DNA of 64,000 nt from contig NZ_MASU01000014.1 in the NCBI RefSeq assembly GCF_003202235.1, positions 186,001-250,000 of the forward strand, written 5' to 3'. The notes beneath the pieces are model-generated. The model had not been told where the DNA came from and searched no databases. It saw only the letters and a list, made by a program, of their open reading frames with translations. The position numbers and the translations under genes were made by a program. Shown piece after piece: positions 34,234-43,326 of the stretch. This stretch comes from Prauserella flavalba (GTDB lineage Bacteria > Actinomycetota > Actinomycetes > Mycobacteriales > Pseudonocardiaceae). The first letter of the stretch is position 1, and every line of letters starts with the position of its first letter.

Positions 34234-36768
34234 CTAGCCTACTGCCGTCCAGTACAGCGCCCTGGCGACCTGCGCGTACAACCCCTTCGGGTGACCGCGA
34301 AACAGCGGCTCCGTGCCGAAGAGCACCGTGCGCGCGCCCGCGCCCGCGACCCCGGACACCACCGATGCTTCGCCCGCCGCCTGCGCCGGGCCGAGCTCAG
34401 CCGGGCCCGGCAGCCAGTGCCCCGCCACGAGCGGGCCGTCCTCGGCGTACCGCTGTTCGGCGACCACACCGGAACCCAGTCCGGTGAACCACAACGGCGA
34501 GTACACGAACGCGTGCCCCGGCGAACCGGTGCCCACCACGCCCTCGCCGTTCGACACCGAGACCACGCCGTTGGCGTCGGAGCGGCCCCGCACCGCGGTC
34601 ACCGGCAGCAGCGCGGCCTCGGCGTTGAACGTCGCGCCCGTCGCGCCCCTCGTGACCACGCCGCCGTCGGCGAGGAACACGGCCAGCCGCTGCCTCGCCT
34701 CACCGGTCAGCTGCGCGTAGGAGAGCCCCGCCGACACGAACAGCGCGTCCACCGCGGTGAGGTCGAAGCCCTCGTTGAGGGCCCGTGTCGAGACCGGCCG
34801 GACGTCGAAACCCAGCTCCCGCAACACGAACAGCTCGTCGGCCGACACGGCCGCGGCGATCACGGGCCTGCCCAGCACCGGTCCGCGCTCGCCCGAGGGC
34901 GCGCGGGTGAACCGCACCCCGAAGCGCTCGGCCGCCGCCTCGGCCTGCCGGCGCGCCGAGGCCGGGACCACCACGGTGCCGTCGTCCTGCCGGTGCACCG
35001 CAACCCCTTGCCCGGCGAGGAAGTTCACCGCCTGCACGTCCTTGCCGTCGGCGACGGTCAGCGCGAGATCCCTGCCGCCCGGGGCGTCGACGCCGCCCGT
35101 GGGCGACGCGGCGGCCGCCGGCGTGGTCCGGACCTTCGGCGCCTGCTCGCGCGAGACGTCCACCGTGGCTCCCCAGAGCAGCCCGAGGCTCCAGCCGGAG
35201 ATGTCGTACATCCGCGGCACGTCGGCGGAGATGTCCTTGCCCTCGGCCAGTATCACGTTCGCGAGCCCGCGTTTGGGCTGGTGCATGTCGACCACGTAGG
35301 AGCCGGCCGGGTACATCGTTCCCGCGAGCCGGAACGGGTGCAGGGCGCGGGTCACGCGCACGTCGTTGGCGATCAGGTGGTCGACGAGCCGGGCGGCGGC
35401 CGGCGCCGAGCGCTGCGCGTCGCCTGCCGGGATCACGTAGGCGCGGGGGAACTCGACGGAGTAGCGGTCCTCCTCGCCGAAGCCGGGGACGTAGCCGTCC
35501 GGGATCTCCCGCTGCGGCTCACCGGCCCAGCCTCGGCGGAACACCTCGATCTGGTCGGCGATCAGCTCACGCCGGTTGGCCTCCGCGTAGGCGATGCCCG
35601 CGGTGATCGTGCTCGCGGCGACGTCGGTGTTGATGCCCGAGCGGCGGCGCAGCTCCTCCACCGGCAGCTCGTCGTACTCCGTGCGGTTGACGCGCAGTGG
35701 CACCTCGACCGTGTGCCCGACGGCGCCGTGGTAGATCGCGTACATGGGCGTGAAGATCGGCGGCCAGTCGTCCCATTCGCCCGGCGGGAAGTCGCGGAAC
35801 GGGATGTCGGCGCGGGCGGTCTCGGGGTGCCCGAGCCCGGCGATCGCCTTCTCCATGCCGAGCGCGTTCTCGTAGGCGTGCTTGAGGTAGAGGTCGTACT
35901 CGTAGTTCTGGCCGTGCGGCGGTGTTCCCGGCTCGATGAGCGTGGTGCCCGTGTAGCCGTGCTCGTCGAGCATCACCAGCGGCTGCGTGCCGATCACCAC
36001 GTCGCGCACCGCCCTCGACTCGGGCTGGGTGGAGGTGATGTGGTCGCGGTTGACGTCGAACCCGGCCGCGTTGGCCCTGGTGCCCGCCACGCGGCCGTCG
36101 GGGTTGTTGGTGACGGTGAAGTAGATCCGGGTGCTCTTGAGCAGCCGGACCTCGGCGGGGTCGGTGGTGGTCGCGAGATCCTCGATCACCCGCATGGCAC
36201 CGTCGGTGCCCTCCCACTCGTCGCCGTGGATGTTCGCGTTGATCCACACCGGCGCCTTGTAGCCCGCGGCGAGCGCCCGGTCCCGTGCCGCCGCGCGGGG
36301 GTCGTTCTCGATCAGCTCGCGCCAGCGGTCCTGCTGCCGGGCCTGCGCCGCGGTCTCCGGCGCCGTCACCGTCACCAGGTACAGGTCGCGCCCGAGCGTG
36401 CTCTGCCCGATGACCTCGGCCGACACCCGGTCGCTGCGCTGCTGCAGCTCGTTGAGCTTCGGCGCGATCGCGTGGTAGGGCAGCAGCCCCAGCTTGACGG
36501 CCTTGTCGGCCGGTTCCTCGGGGAAGACCCGCAGCTCGGTCTGCCGCGGGTAGCCCTGCCGGCCGCCGCCTCGGCGGTTCTCGTCCTCGGCGGCGACCAG
36601 CGCGCGTGCCGGCACGGCGGTCGCCGCGGCCGCGCTGCGCTCGGCGCCGTTCCCGGGGTCCCGGTGCGCCGAGGGGGTCTGCGCCTGCGCGGGCACGGTC
36701 AGCACCGGCAGCACCAGCGCCAGCAGGACCACGAGCACAGCTCGACGAACCGAACGCGGTGCGGCCAC
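34234..36768 (-). CDS. Secreted M14-family zinc carboxypeptidase
   Basis: 844 aa. The GTG at 36768 is preferred over an upstream TTG because GGGGAGG lies 6 nt before it. Signal peptide ([20 protein letters not shown]). The peptidase domain (about residues 80-400) has the zinc motif IHGDEWEG (His, Glu), the substrate loop [31 protein letters not shown] and a C-terminal glutamate in GHTVEVPLR. The remaining ~440 residues form further beta-rich domains. It probably trims peptides or murein-type peptides outside the cell. Confidence 0.9.
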   Translation of the reverse strand: MAAPRSVRRAVLVVLLALVLPVLTVPAQAQTPSAHRDPGNGAERSAAAATAVPARALVAAEDENRRGGGRQGYPRQTELRVFPEEPADKAVKLGLLPYHAIAPKLNELQQRSDRVSAEVIGQSTLGRDLYLVTVTAPETAAQARQQDRWRELIENDPRAAARDRALAAGYKAPVWINANIHGDEWEGTDGAMRVIEDLATTTDPAEVRLLKSTRIYFTVTNNPDGRVAGTRANAAGFDVNRDHITSTQPESRAVRDVVIGTQPLVMLDEHGYTGTTLIEPGTPPHGQNYEYDLYLKHAYENALGMEKAIAGLGHPETARADIPFRDFPPGEWDDWPPIFTPMYAIYHGAVGHTVEVPLRVNRTEYDELPVEELRRRSGINTDVAASTITAGIAYAEANRRELIADQIEVFRRGWAGEPQREIPDGYVPGFGEEDRYSVEFPRAYVIPAGDAQRSAPAAARLVDHLIANDVRVTRALHPFRLAGTMYPAGSYVVDMHQPKRGLANVILAEGKDISADVPRMYDISGWSLGLLWGATVDVSREQAPKVRTTPAAAASPTGGVDAPGGRDLALTVADGKDVQAVNFLAGQGVAVHRQDDGTVVVPASARRQAEAAAERFGVRFTRAPSGERGPVLGRPVIAAAVSADELFVLRELGFDVRPVSTRALNEGFDLTAVDALFVSAGLSYAQLTGEARQRLAVFLADGGVVTRGATGATFNAEAALLPVTAVRGRSDANGVVSVSNGEGVVGTGSPGHAFVYSPLWFTGLGSGVVAEQRYAEDGPLVAGHWLPGPAELGPAQAAGEASVVSGVAGAGARTVLFGTEPLFRGHPKGLYAQVARALYWTAVG

Positions 36769-36879
36769 ACCAACCTCCCCAGCCCCAGGCAACGTCCGCT
36801 AGTCTTTCGGCTCGCTAACGAGTTGGCAAGACGCGGAGAGTAACCGGCAGGTAAATGGGTGTCCGCTCGCTCGGCCGGC

Positions 36880-37014
36880 TCAGCCGCCGAAGAGCTGCAC
36901 GACCTTCCTGATCAGCTCGTAGAGGCCGTAGGCGAACGGCAGGCCCACCCACAGCCAGACGAGGACAAGCAACGGCGTCCGCCGCGCGGGCCGGGACTCG
37001 GGTGTCTCGCTCAC
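36880..37014 (-). CDS. MFS transporter small subunit (44 aa)
   Basis: 44 aa: a basic, Pro-rich N terminus and one membrane helix (LLVLVWLWVGLPFAYGLYEL) ending KVVQLFGG. The GTG overlaps the OFA transporter stop by 4 nt (GTGA). It matches the tiny single-helix proteins that sit directly downstream of OFA-family oxalate/formate carriers in actinobacteria. It is probably an accessory subunit of that carrier and is easily missed because of its size. Confidence 0.75.
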   Translation of the reverse strand: MSETPESRPARRTPLLVLVWLWVGLPFAYGLYELIRKVVQLFGG

Positions 37015-38375
37015 CGGGCCTCCTTCTCCGAGGCGACCGCCTGCTCGGCGGAGGGCTCGTGGAACTTCGGGTCGACCGGCCGCACCAGTTCGTTGGCGAT
37101 GAAGCCGACGATCAGCAGGCCCATCATGATGAACAGCGACGTCGAGTAGAGGGCCGGCCCCTGCTTGCCCGCCGCCTCCTGGCTGTCGGCGATCGCGTTG
37201 ACGATCAGCGGGCCGAGCACGCCCGCCGCCGACCACGCGGTGAGCAGCCTGCCGTGGATCGCCCCGACCTGGTAGGTGCCGAACAGGTCCTTGAGGTAGG
37301 CGGGCACCGTCGCGAACCCGCCGCCGTAGAACGACAGGATCACCATCGCGCACAACACGAACACGAGCTTGGAGGTGTTGGTGGTGAGCGCGATGACCAG
37401 GTACAGCACGGCGCCGACGCCGAGGTAGAGGCGGTAGATGTTCTTCCGACCCACGATGTCCGATGTGGACGACCAGACGAACCGGCCGAGCATGTTGGTC
37501 AGCGACAGCAGCCCGACGAACCCGGCCGCGGAGGCGGCACCGACCGGGGTGGACGTCTCACGGAAGAACTCCGTGATCATCGGCGAGGCCTTCTCCAGGA
37601 TGCCGATGCCCGCGGTGACGTTGAAGCACAGGATCACCCACAGCAGCCAGAACTGGGGGGTCCGGATCGCGTTGCGCGCGGAGACGTGCGCCGTGGTGAT
37701 CATCTTCCCGGTGCCGCCGTTGCCGGGCTTCCACCCGGCCGGCTTCCAGCCGTCGGCGGGCACGCGGACCAGCAGCACACCCATCGACATGAAGACGAGG
37801 TACACGAGGCCGTGCACGAGGAACGCGGTGGCGATCCCGCCCGTAGTCTCGCCGAAGGACTCCAGCATCTGACTCGACCACGGCGAGGCGATCAGCGCGC
37901 CGCCGCCGAAGCCCATGATCGCGATGCCGGTGGCCATGCCGGGCCGGTCGGGGAACCATTTGATGAGCGTCGACACCGGCGAGATGTAGCCGATCCCGAG
38001 CCCGATGCCGCCGATGACCCCGTAGCCGAGGACCACGAGCCAGTACTGCGAGGCCGCGACGCCCAGCGCCGAGACGAGGAAGCCGGAGCAGAAACACGTC
38101 ATCGACACGAACATCGCCCAGCGCGGCCCGTTGCGCTCCACGAGCGTGCCACCGAACGCGGCCGAGAGCCCGAGCATCACGATGCCGAGCTGGAACGGCA
38201 GTGCGCTCTCGGTGCCGCTGAGCCCGAGCGCCTCCTCCAGCGGCGGTTTGAACACGCTCCAGGCGTAGACCTGCCCGATCGCGAGGTGTACCGAGAGAGC
38301 GGCCGGGGGAACCAGCCATCGGCTCCAGTTCGCGGGTGCGATGCTGTGAGAGCGGTCCAGGAAGCCGCGTGCCAC
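37011..38375 (-). CDS. OFA-family (oxalate/formate antiporter-like) MFS transporter
   Basis: 454 aa, 12 membrane segments. OFA landmarks: AIGQVYAWSVFKPPLEEALG in TM1, FGGTLVERNGPRWAM, GIGLGIGYISPVSTLIKWFPDRPGMATGIAIMGFGGGALI, and the C-terminal GRLLTAWSAAGVLGPLI. The GTG start has GGAGGT 6 nt upstream. It is coupled to the 44-aa partner downstream and divergent from fdhD, so its cargo may be formate, oxalate or another small carboxylate (inference). Confidence 0.92.
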   Translation of the reverse strand: MARGFLDRSHSIAPANWSRWLVPPAALSVHLAIGQVYAWSVFKPPLEEALGLSGTESALPFQLGIVMLGLSAAFGGTLVERNGPRWAMFVSMTCFCSGFLVSALGVAASQYWLVVLGYGVIGGIGLGIGYISPVSTLIKWFPDRPGMATGIAIMGFGGGALIASPWSSQMLESFGETTGGIATAFLVHGLVYLVFMSMGVLLVRVPADGWKPAGWKPGNGGTGKMITTAHVSARNAIRTPQFWLLWVILCFNVTAGIGILEKASPMITEFFRETSTPVGAASAAGFVGLLSLTNMLGRFVWSSTSDIVGRKNIYRLYLGVGAVLYLVIALTTNTSKLVFVLCAMVILSFYGGGFATVPAYLKDLFGTYQVGAIHGRLLTAWSAAGVLGPLIVNAIADSQEAAGKQGPALYSTSLFIMMGLLIVGFIANELVRPVDPKFHEPSAEQAVASEKEAR

Positions 38376-38499
38376 TCCGGCACCTCCGTACACTGAATAC
38401 TGTCGAAAGTATGCCAAGTCTGTTCTAGCCGAGAATGTATTACAGGAAGTACACGCTCGCAGCAAACAGCTGTCGAACGTCGGGTGGGAGTGAGGTCCG
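38376..38499. promoter_or_regulatory. Divergent promoter region between the OFA transporter and fdhD
   Basis: A 124-bp gap, clearly AT-richer than its surroundings, must hold both promoters. One small inverted repeat (ATACT-gtcgaa-AGTAT, 38397-38412) lies about 25 nt before the transporter start. GGGAGTGAGG precedes the fdhD ATG. No hexamers are convincing enough to place. Confidence 0.45.
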
Positions 38500-39327
38500 A
38501 TGGGCAGAGTGACGGTACGCAGACCGGTACGCAAGCTCACCCCCGACGGGCAACGCCGCAGGCCGGACGCGCTGGCCGCGGAGGAGCCCCTCGAGCTGCG
38601 CGTCTCCGGCAAACCGCTCGCGGTGACCATGCGCACGCCAGGCCACGACGTGGAGCTCGCCCACGGCTTCCTGCTCTCCGAGGGCGTCATCGGCTCGCGC
38701 GAGGACATCGCCACCGCCCGCTACTGCGACAGCGTCGACGACACCGGCCGCAACACCTACAACGTGCTGGACCTGGCGCTCGCCGAGGGCGTCCCGGAGC
38801 CGGACACGGGCGTGGAGCGCAACTTCTACACGACGTCGTCGTGCGGGGTGTGCGGCAAGGCCGCGCTCGACGCGGTGAAGCTGCGCACCCGGTTCGACCC
38901 GTCGGGCTCGCCGTTCACGGTCAGCACCACCGTCCTGGCCGGCCTGCCCGCCACCCTGCGGGAACGGCAGCGCGTGTTCGCCGCCACCGGCGGTCTGCAC
39001 GCGGCAGGCCTGTTCACCCCGGACGGGCGGCTGCTGGCCGTGCGGGAGGACGTGGGCAGGCACAACGCCGTCGACAAGGTGCTCGGCTGGGCCCTGCTCG
39101 AAGGGCTGATCCCACTCTCGGACTGTGGACTGCTGGTCTCCGGGCGAGCATCCTTCGAGCTGGTTCAGAAGGCGGCGATGGCGGGTATGCCGATGCTCGC
39201 CGCGGTGTCGGCTCCGTCGTCACTCGCGGTGGAACTCGCCGAGGAGAACGGCATGACGCTCGTCGGTTTCCTGCGCGGCGAGAGCATGAATCTTTACACG
39301 GGTGAAAAGAGGATCATGGAAGGCTGA
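38500..39327 (+). CDS. fdhD: FdhD formate dehydrogenase accessory sulfurtransferase
   Basis: 275 aa. FdhD passes sulfur from a cysteine desulfurase to the molybdenum cofactor of formate dehydrogenases. The persulfide loop SSCGVCGK has Cys115 and Cys118. Also conserved are [44 protein letters not shown] and [17 protein letters not shown]. The likely client is the FdhF/YdeP-type enzyme at 30683. Divergent from the OFA carrier. Confidence 0.95.
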   Translation: MGRVTVRRPVRKLTPDGQRRRPDALAAEEPLELRVSGKPLAVTMRTPGHDVELAHGFLLSEGVIGSREDIATARYCDSVDDTGRNTYNVLDLALAEGVPEPDTGVERNFYTTSSCGVCGKAALDAVKLRTRFDPSGSPFTVSTTVLAGLPATLRERQRVFAATGGLHAAGLFTPDGRLLAVREDVGRHNAVDKVLGWALLEGLIPLSDCGLLVSGRASFELVQKAAMAGMPMLAAVSAPSSLAVELAEENGMTLVGFLRGESMNLYTGEKRIMEG

Positions 39328-39354
39328 GGCCAGCGAACGGGGAAGGGAGGGCCC

Positions 39355-40281
39355 GTGCCGGCGGAGCGAGATGGTTCGGCACGCGGGCCGAGCAGGCGGA
39401 CGGTCCTGCTGGCCGGTGCGGCCTCCGGCGTCGGCGCCGCCGCGGCGATCACGACCGGTGTCCTCAGCGATTCCCCCACCCCGGCCTCCGCGCTGCGCCG
39501 CTCGGCGAGCTCGTCCTTCCCCGCCGTCTTCTCCGGGCCCGGTGCCACCGTGGTCGACCGCGTGTACTCGCACGCACGCGGCAGGCACGTGGATCTCGTG
39601 CTGGTGCTGCCGGCGCGGGAACCAACGCCAGGACTGCCCATGTCGCTGCTGCTGCACGGGCGCAACGGCTCCGCCCGCAACGCGGCGCCGCCCGGCCTCG
39701 CCCACCGGCTCGGCAAGGACATCTCCAACCACAGGGTGCCGCCGTTCGGGTTCGTCGCCGTGGACGGCGGCAACAGCTACTGGCACGAGCACCATCCCGG
39801 CGACGACCCGCTGGCCATGCTGCTCGACGAGGTCCCCGGCTGGCTGCGCGAGCGCGGGCTCGGCGACGCGAAGGGCAGGCCGTTCGCCGTCACCGGCACC
39901 TCGATGGGCGGCTTCGGCGCCTTCGTCTACGCGCGGCGGCGCAACGAGCGGCGCCACCCCGTCGACGCCATCGCGGCCATCTCCCCCGCGTTGATCACGT
40001 CGTGGAGGGTGATGCGCAGGCGCAAGGCGTTCAGCAGCGAGGCCGAGTGGGCGTCGCTGGACCCGCTACGCCACATCGGCGCCACTCGCGGCATTCCCAC
40101 GGCTGTGTGGTGCGGCGAGCAGGACCCCTTCATCGGAGGCGTGCGACGGTTCATCCGGCAGGCCAGGCCCGAGCTGGCGCACACCGCACGCGGCGGGCAC
40201 AACGGGAAGTTCTTCCGGAGCGCGGTGCCGGGCCTGGTCGACTTCCTCGGCCTGCACGCACCACACCTGCGCGTCGACTAG
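39355..40281 (+). CDS. Tat-exported esterase (alpha/beta hydrolase, esterase D-like)
   Basis: 308 aa. Tat signal SRRTVLLAGAASGVGAAAA (residues 13-31). The hydrolase core has LLLHGRNGS and the nucleophile motif GTSMGG with Ser183. WCGEQDPF and GGHNGKFF supply the acid and histidine. It resembles the esterase D/mycolyltransferase-like fold. The GTG has GGAAGGGAGG upstream, 27 nt after fdhD. Its TAG opens the hairpin arm now separated from its mate by the IS110 element. Confidence 0.88.
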   Translation: MPAERDGSARGPSRRTVLLAGAASGVGAAAAITTGVLSDSPTPASALRRSASSSFPAVFSGPGATVVDRVYSHARGRHVDLVLVLPAREPTPGLPMSLLLHGRNGSARNAAPPGLAHRLGKDISNHRVPPFGFVAVDGGNSYWHEHHPGDDPLAMLLDEVPGWLRERGLGDAKGRPFAVTGTSMGGFGAFVYARRRNERRHPVDAIAAISPALITSWRVMRRRKAFSSEAEWASLDPLRHIGATRGIPTAVWCGEQDPFIGGVRRFIRQARPELAHTARGGHNGKFFRSAVPGLVDFLGLHAPHLRVD

Positions 40282-40294
40282 GAGCGTGCTGAAC
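40278..40294 (+). repeat. Left arm of an IS-split terminator palindrome
   Basis: CTAGGAGCGTGCTGAAC pairs with 41935-41951 (15 of 17 positions complementary). It begins in the esterase stop codon. The two arms flank the insertion sequence. Confidence 0.6.
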
Positions 40295-40359
40295 GACCCC
40301 GCCCGTAGCGAGCGGCGATCCAGGCGGCGGCCTCGCAAGACATCCCAGGAGCTTGAATG

Positions 40360-41586
40360 TCAAGCGGCGATGTTGTTGGCGTGGTGCGACCAGGCGGTGG
40401 TCTCGTTGTAGAGGGTGCGGGTTTTCAGGCAGCCGTGCAGGATGCCGACGAGCCGGTTGGCCAGTTGGCGCAGCGCGGGGTTGTGCCCGACACCGCGGGC
40501 TCGTTGCTGGTCGTAGTAGGTTCGCGCACCGGGTGAGGTGTTGAGCGCGGCGAAGGCCTGGGTCATCAACGCGTCGATCAGCCGGTCGTTGTGCACGAAG
40601 CGGGCCAGTACGACCTTCTTCTTGCCCGAGGCGCGGGTGATCGGACTGGTCGCCGCGTAGTTCTTGCGTGCTTTCGCGCTGGCGTAACGGTTGGGGTCGT
40701 CGCCGAACTCGGCCAGCACCCGGGCGCCCAGGATCGGTCCCAGCCCAGGCTGGGACAGCACGATCTCAGCGTCCGGGTGCTGGCCAAAAAACGTCTCGAC
40801 CTGGCCCTGCAGGGTGCTGACCTGCGCGCGCAGGGTGGCCAGCACCGTGACCGCGGCGCGGGTGGTGGCTGCATAGGCCGCGGTGACCACCGCGGGCTGC
40901 CCCAGCTGCTGGGCGCGCAGCAGCGACTGGATCCGGGTGGCTTTGCCCTCGATGTCGCGGCGGCGAGCACGTCGCAGCGCGGCCCGGATCTGGCTCAGCG
41001 ACAGCCGCGCTGCGCTGTCCGGGTCGGGTGCCTTCCCCAGCAGTTCCAGCGCCTCGGGTGCATCCAGGTCCTCGAATGCCTCCAGTGCGGCGGGGAAGTA
41101 CTCGCGCAGGCTGTGGCGCAGCCGCTGGGTGTGGCGGGTGCGTTCCCAAATCAACGTCTTGTGCGCCCGGGTGATGACCTTGACCGCCTCGGCCTCGGGG
41201 CTGTCACCGGCGATCGGGCGCAACTCGTGGGCGTCGGTACGTACCATGTTGGCCAGCATGTGCGCGTCCGCAGCGTCGCTTTTCGCCCCGGACACACCAT
41301 GCCGCCGCCGGTATCCGACCGCCTGCAACGGGTTGACCGCGAACACGGCGTACCCCGCGGCGACCAGGGCAGCCACCCAGGGCCCGCGATCGGTCTCGAT
41401 CCCGATCACCACCCGCGCCTGATCGGGATCGGTGTCCGGGCCCAGGTGCTCGGCGATCATCGCGTGCAACCGGGCGATCCCAGCCACCCCCTCCGGCAGC
41501 CGGGCTCTCGCCAGCCGCCGGCCCGCCGTGTCCATCAACTCGACATCGTGATGGTCTTCGGCCCAGTCATCTCCCACGAACAGCAC
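40360..41586 (-). CDS. IS110-family transposase (DEDD recombinase)
   Basis: 408 aa. The N-terminal RuvC-like DEDD domain starts [18 protein letters not shown], with [16 protein letters not shown] and [17 protein letters not shown] supplying acidic residues. The C-terminal Tnp_20 domain has [21 protein letters not shown] and the conserved serine region [16 protein letters not shown] prefer GTG 41586 (GGAGGGAG upstream) over TTG 41607. The frame is intact, so the element may be active. IS110 recombinases cut and join under the direction of a bridge RNA encoded in the element. Confidence 0.95.
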   Translation of the reverse strand: MLFVGDDWAEDHHDVELMDTAGRRLARARLPEGVAGIARLHAMIAEHLGPDTDPDQARVVIGIETDRGPWVAALVAAGYAVFAVNPLQAVGYRRRHGVSGAKSDAADAHMLANMVRTDAHELRPIAGDSPEAEAVKVITRAHKTLIWERTRHTQRLRHSLREYFPAALEAFEDLDAPEALELLGKAPDPDSAARLSLSQIRAALRRARRRDIEGKATRIQSLLRAQQLGQPAVVTAAYAATTRAAVTVLATLRAQVSTLQGQVETFFGQHPDAEIVLSQPGLGPILGARVLAEFGDDPNRYASAKARKNYAATSPITRASGKKKVVLARFVHNDRLIDALMTQAFAALNTSPGARTYYDQQRARGVGHNPALRQLANRLVGILHGCLKTRTLYNETTAWSHHANNIAA

Positions 41587-41589
41587 CGT

Positions 41590-41930
41590 GTCCGTCTCCC
41601 TCCACAACGCTCGTCATACCCCGGTCACGCGCGGGAGAACACTCAGCGGCCTAATGAACCAGTGCTCACACCACACTCGGTGGGCACGACATCCCATCAG
41701 CGATCCGTTCTCCCGGGCTACCGGCAGGGGCACGATCTTGCGACAGAACTCCCCACACAAGGGGTTCAGGCGGAGAGAGTGCTCACCCACCGATGGTCAC
41801 CGACCACGAGTCGGCCCAATGACCAACCCGCAACTCTCATTAGGCGGAGGGAAGCCCTCGTACCGGGGTCGTACTCGGGCTTTCCGACAACGCAGCGAGG
41901 CGCCGTCTGGGCGTCGCGCAGTAGGGCAGC
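41590..41930 (-). ncRNA. Candidate IS110 bridge RNA region
   Basis: The non-coding region upstream of the transposase folds well. Hairpin A (41850-41885, read on the minus strand) pairs GGAA, GCCC and GTAC with TTCC, GGGC and GTAC around a bulged A and a GA/GA internal loop. Hairpin B (41795-41824) is GGTCA-CCGAC-cacga-GTCGG-cccaa-TGACC. Hairpin C (41662-41687) is GTGC-t-CAC with GTG-g-GCAC. In the IS110 group the bridge RNA comes from exactly this position. Exact ends are not determinable here. Confidence 0.55.
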
Positions 41931-41934
41931 GGTT

Positions 41935-41951
41935 GTTCAGTGCGCTCCTAG
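41935..41951 (-). repeat. Right arm of an IS-split terminator palindrome
   Basis: The complement of the left arm at 40278-40294 with two mismatches. It overlaps the stop codon of the minus-strand kinase gene (41948-41950). Without the insertion the arms would form a convergent-gene terminator. Confidence 0.6.
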
Positions 41952-42880
41952 AGGCGGAGGTGCACGCGCGTGATGGTTCCACGCGCCGTGCGGTAGGTAC
42001 GCACCAGGTCGGCGATGTGGTTCACCAGGAGCAGGCCGCGGCCGCCGACCTGGTTCAACGGCACCGGGCGGCGCCCCGCGAGCAGGTCGGCGAGGTGACC
42101 GGCGTCCTCGACCTCGCACACCAGGTGGCCGCCGTCGGTCCACAACCGCAGCTCGCCGCCGCCCCCGCCGTGCTGCACGCTGTTGCCCGTCAGCTCGCCC
42201 ACGGCCAGCACCAGGTCCTGCACCCGGTCGCCAGGAAGGCCCGCGTCGGTGGCGAAGTCGAACGCGAAGTGCCGGGCCTTGGACAGCTCACCCAGGGTGA
42301 AGGCCATCGTGACCGCGGCGGGTGCCGGTGTCAGCGGAGCGTTGTACGCCGCCACGATGTCGTCGGGCGCGTAGCGCTCGCTGAGCGTCTCCCCGGTGTC
42401 GTCGATCAGCAGGGGGTGCGTGGCCTCCGCGTCGGCGAGCACCGACGCCGCCAGGCTCGTCGTGTCGTACGGGCACAGGATGGTGGCCTTCCGGCCCGCG
42501 AAGGCGGCGTTGATCAACGCCTCGTGCTGCGCGCAGGCCGGGTACTCGTCCTCGCTGCGGCCCGCCCAGATCGGCTCCCCGATGATCCGCACCGGGCCGG
42601 GGTGGGCGTCGGCGAACGCGCGCAGCACGCCGGGGATGATCCGGCCGGGGTTACGGCCCGCGTCGCCCATGTCGATCAACAGGATCTCGCCCGCGGCGTC
42701 GCCCAGTGCGTTCTCGATGCGGGCCAGGTTTCGTTCGGGCACCGCCACGGCCACGGGCTCGCCCGCCGCGAGGCCGTCGAGCACGAACGGGACGGTGCCT
42801 GCCAGGTAGGTCGACTCGTCGCGATAGAAGAGCGCCGGATGGCTGAACGCGCCGGCGTCCATGTCGCGTATCGTCGTCAC
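41948..42880 (-). CDS. MEDS-domain / HATPase anti-sigma regulatory kinase (RsbA-like)
   Basis: 310 aa. The N-terminal MEDS sensor domain (about residues 10-170: [68 protein letters not shown]) precedes an HATPase_c domain (about 190-310). That domain has an N-box [16 protein letters not shown] and a G-box [17 protein letters not shown], and lacks a histidine phosphoacceptor domain. Such proteins act as anti-sigma factor serine kinases in partner-switching stress circuits. No sigma factor or antagonist is adjacent, so it is an orphan here. GTG start; the IS110 element lies just downstream. Confidence 0.88.
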   Translation of the reverse strand: MTTIRDMDAGAFSHPALFYRDESTYLAGTVPFVLDGLAAGEPVAVAVPERNLARIENALGDAAGEILLIDMGDAGRNPGRIIPGVLRAFADAHPGPVRIIGEPIWAGRSEDEYPACAQHEALINAAFAGRKATILCPYDTTSLAASVLADAEATHPLLIDDTGETLSERYAPDDIVAAYNAPLTPAPAAVTMAFTLGELSKARHFAFDFATDAGLPGDRVQDLVLAVGELTGNSVQHGGGGGELRLWTDGGHLVCEVEDAGHLADLLAGRRPVPLNQVGGRGLLLVNHIADLVRTYRTARGTITRVHLRL

Positions 42881-42956
42881 AACTTGCGGTCCTCTTCGTT
42901 CGACGCGCATTCCTTCTGGTTAGCGATAACCGCCGATGACCGGCACGAAACCCGGT

Positions 42957-43307
42957 TCAGAGGATACGGCCGACCAGGCCGAGTAGCCAGAAGCCGACAG
43001 CCGTCGCCAGCGCGGCCACCACCGACCAGCCGACGACCTGCCGGTCGTTTCCCGCGGGCGAGGCCCGCCGGCAGGCGAAAGCCGCCGCCCCGAACAGGGG
43101 CAGCGGCAGCAGTGGCAGCGGTGACAAGCGCGTCAACGTGGCCGCCACGCACACGGCTGCCAGTACCACGAGCACGACGAACGCCGCCCGGTGCACGCGG
43201 GGGTGCCTCAGGTGCAGCACGGCGGCGAGCCGTCCGGCCGCGTCCCCGAACTCGTGCACGCCGGGGACCGGCTCCCCGCCGGGCCCCGGATGCGGTGACG
43301 AACTCAT
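42957..43307 (-). CDS. Small membrane protein, unknown function
   Basis: 116 aa. A polar N terminus (about 1-40, with a HLRHPRVHR stretch) precedes three hydrophobic segments (about 42-60, 62-78 and 92-113). No family recognised. It lies between the MEDS kinase (49 nt upstream end to end) and clpX (19 nt from its stop), all on the minus strand, so it may be read through from clpX. Confidence 0.7.
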   Translation of the reverse strand: MSSSPHPGPGGEPVPGVHEFGDAAGRLAAVLHLRHPRVHRAAFVVLVVLAAVCVAATLTRLSPLPLLPLPLFGAAAFACRRASPAGNDRQVVGWSVVAALATAVGFWLLGLVGRIL

Positions 43308-43326
43308 CGGACGCGGTCAGCCGGGC

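Larger units (their letters stand above)
40295..41934 (-). mobile_element. IS110-family insertion sequence (approximate ends)
   Basis: About 1.64 kb: a 65-nt left non-coding end, the DEDD-type transposase, and an unusually long (~350 nt) structured region upstream of it. The ends are set from the flanking inverted arms that belong to the host genes and are uncertain by some bases. There are no target duplications or classical terminal repeats, as expected for IS110. Confidence 0.8.

Noticed and set aside
34291-36843. An 850-codon plus-strand reading frame
   Set aside because: It lies opposite the M14 peptidase. The high GC content keeps antisense frames open, the product is Arg/His-rich low complexity, and no domain is visible.
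40278-41951. The 17-bp inverted arms as terminal inverted repeats of the insertion sequence
   Set aside because: They overlap the stop codons of both flanking host genes, and IS110-type elements usually lack such ends. A split host terminator explains them better, although IS ends are not excluded.
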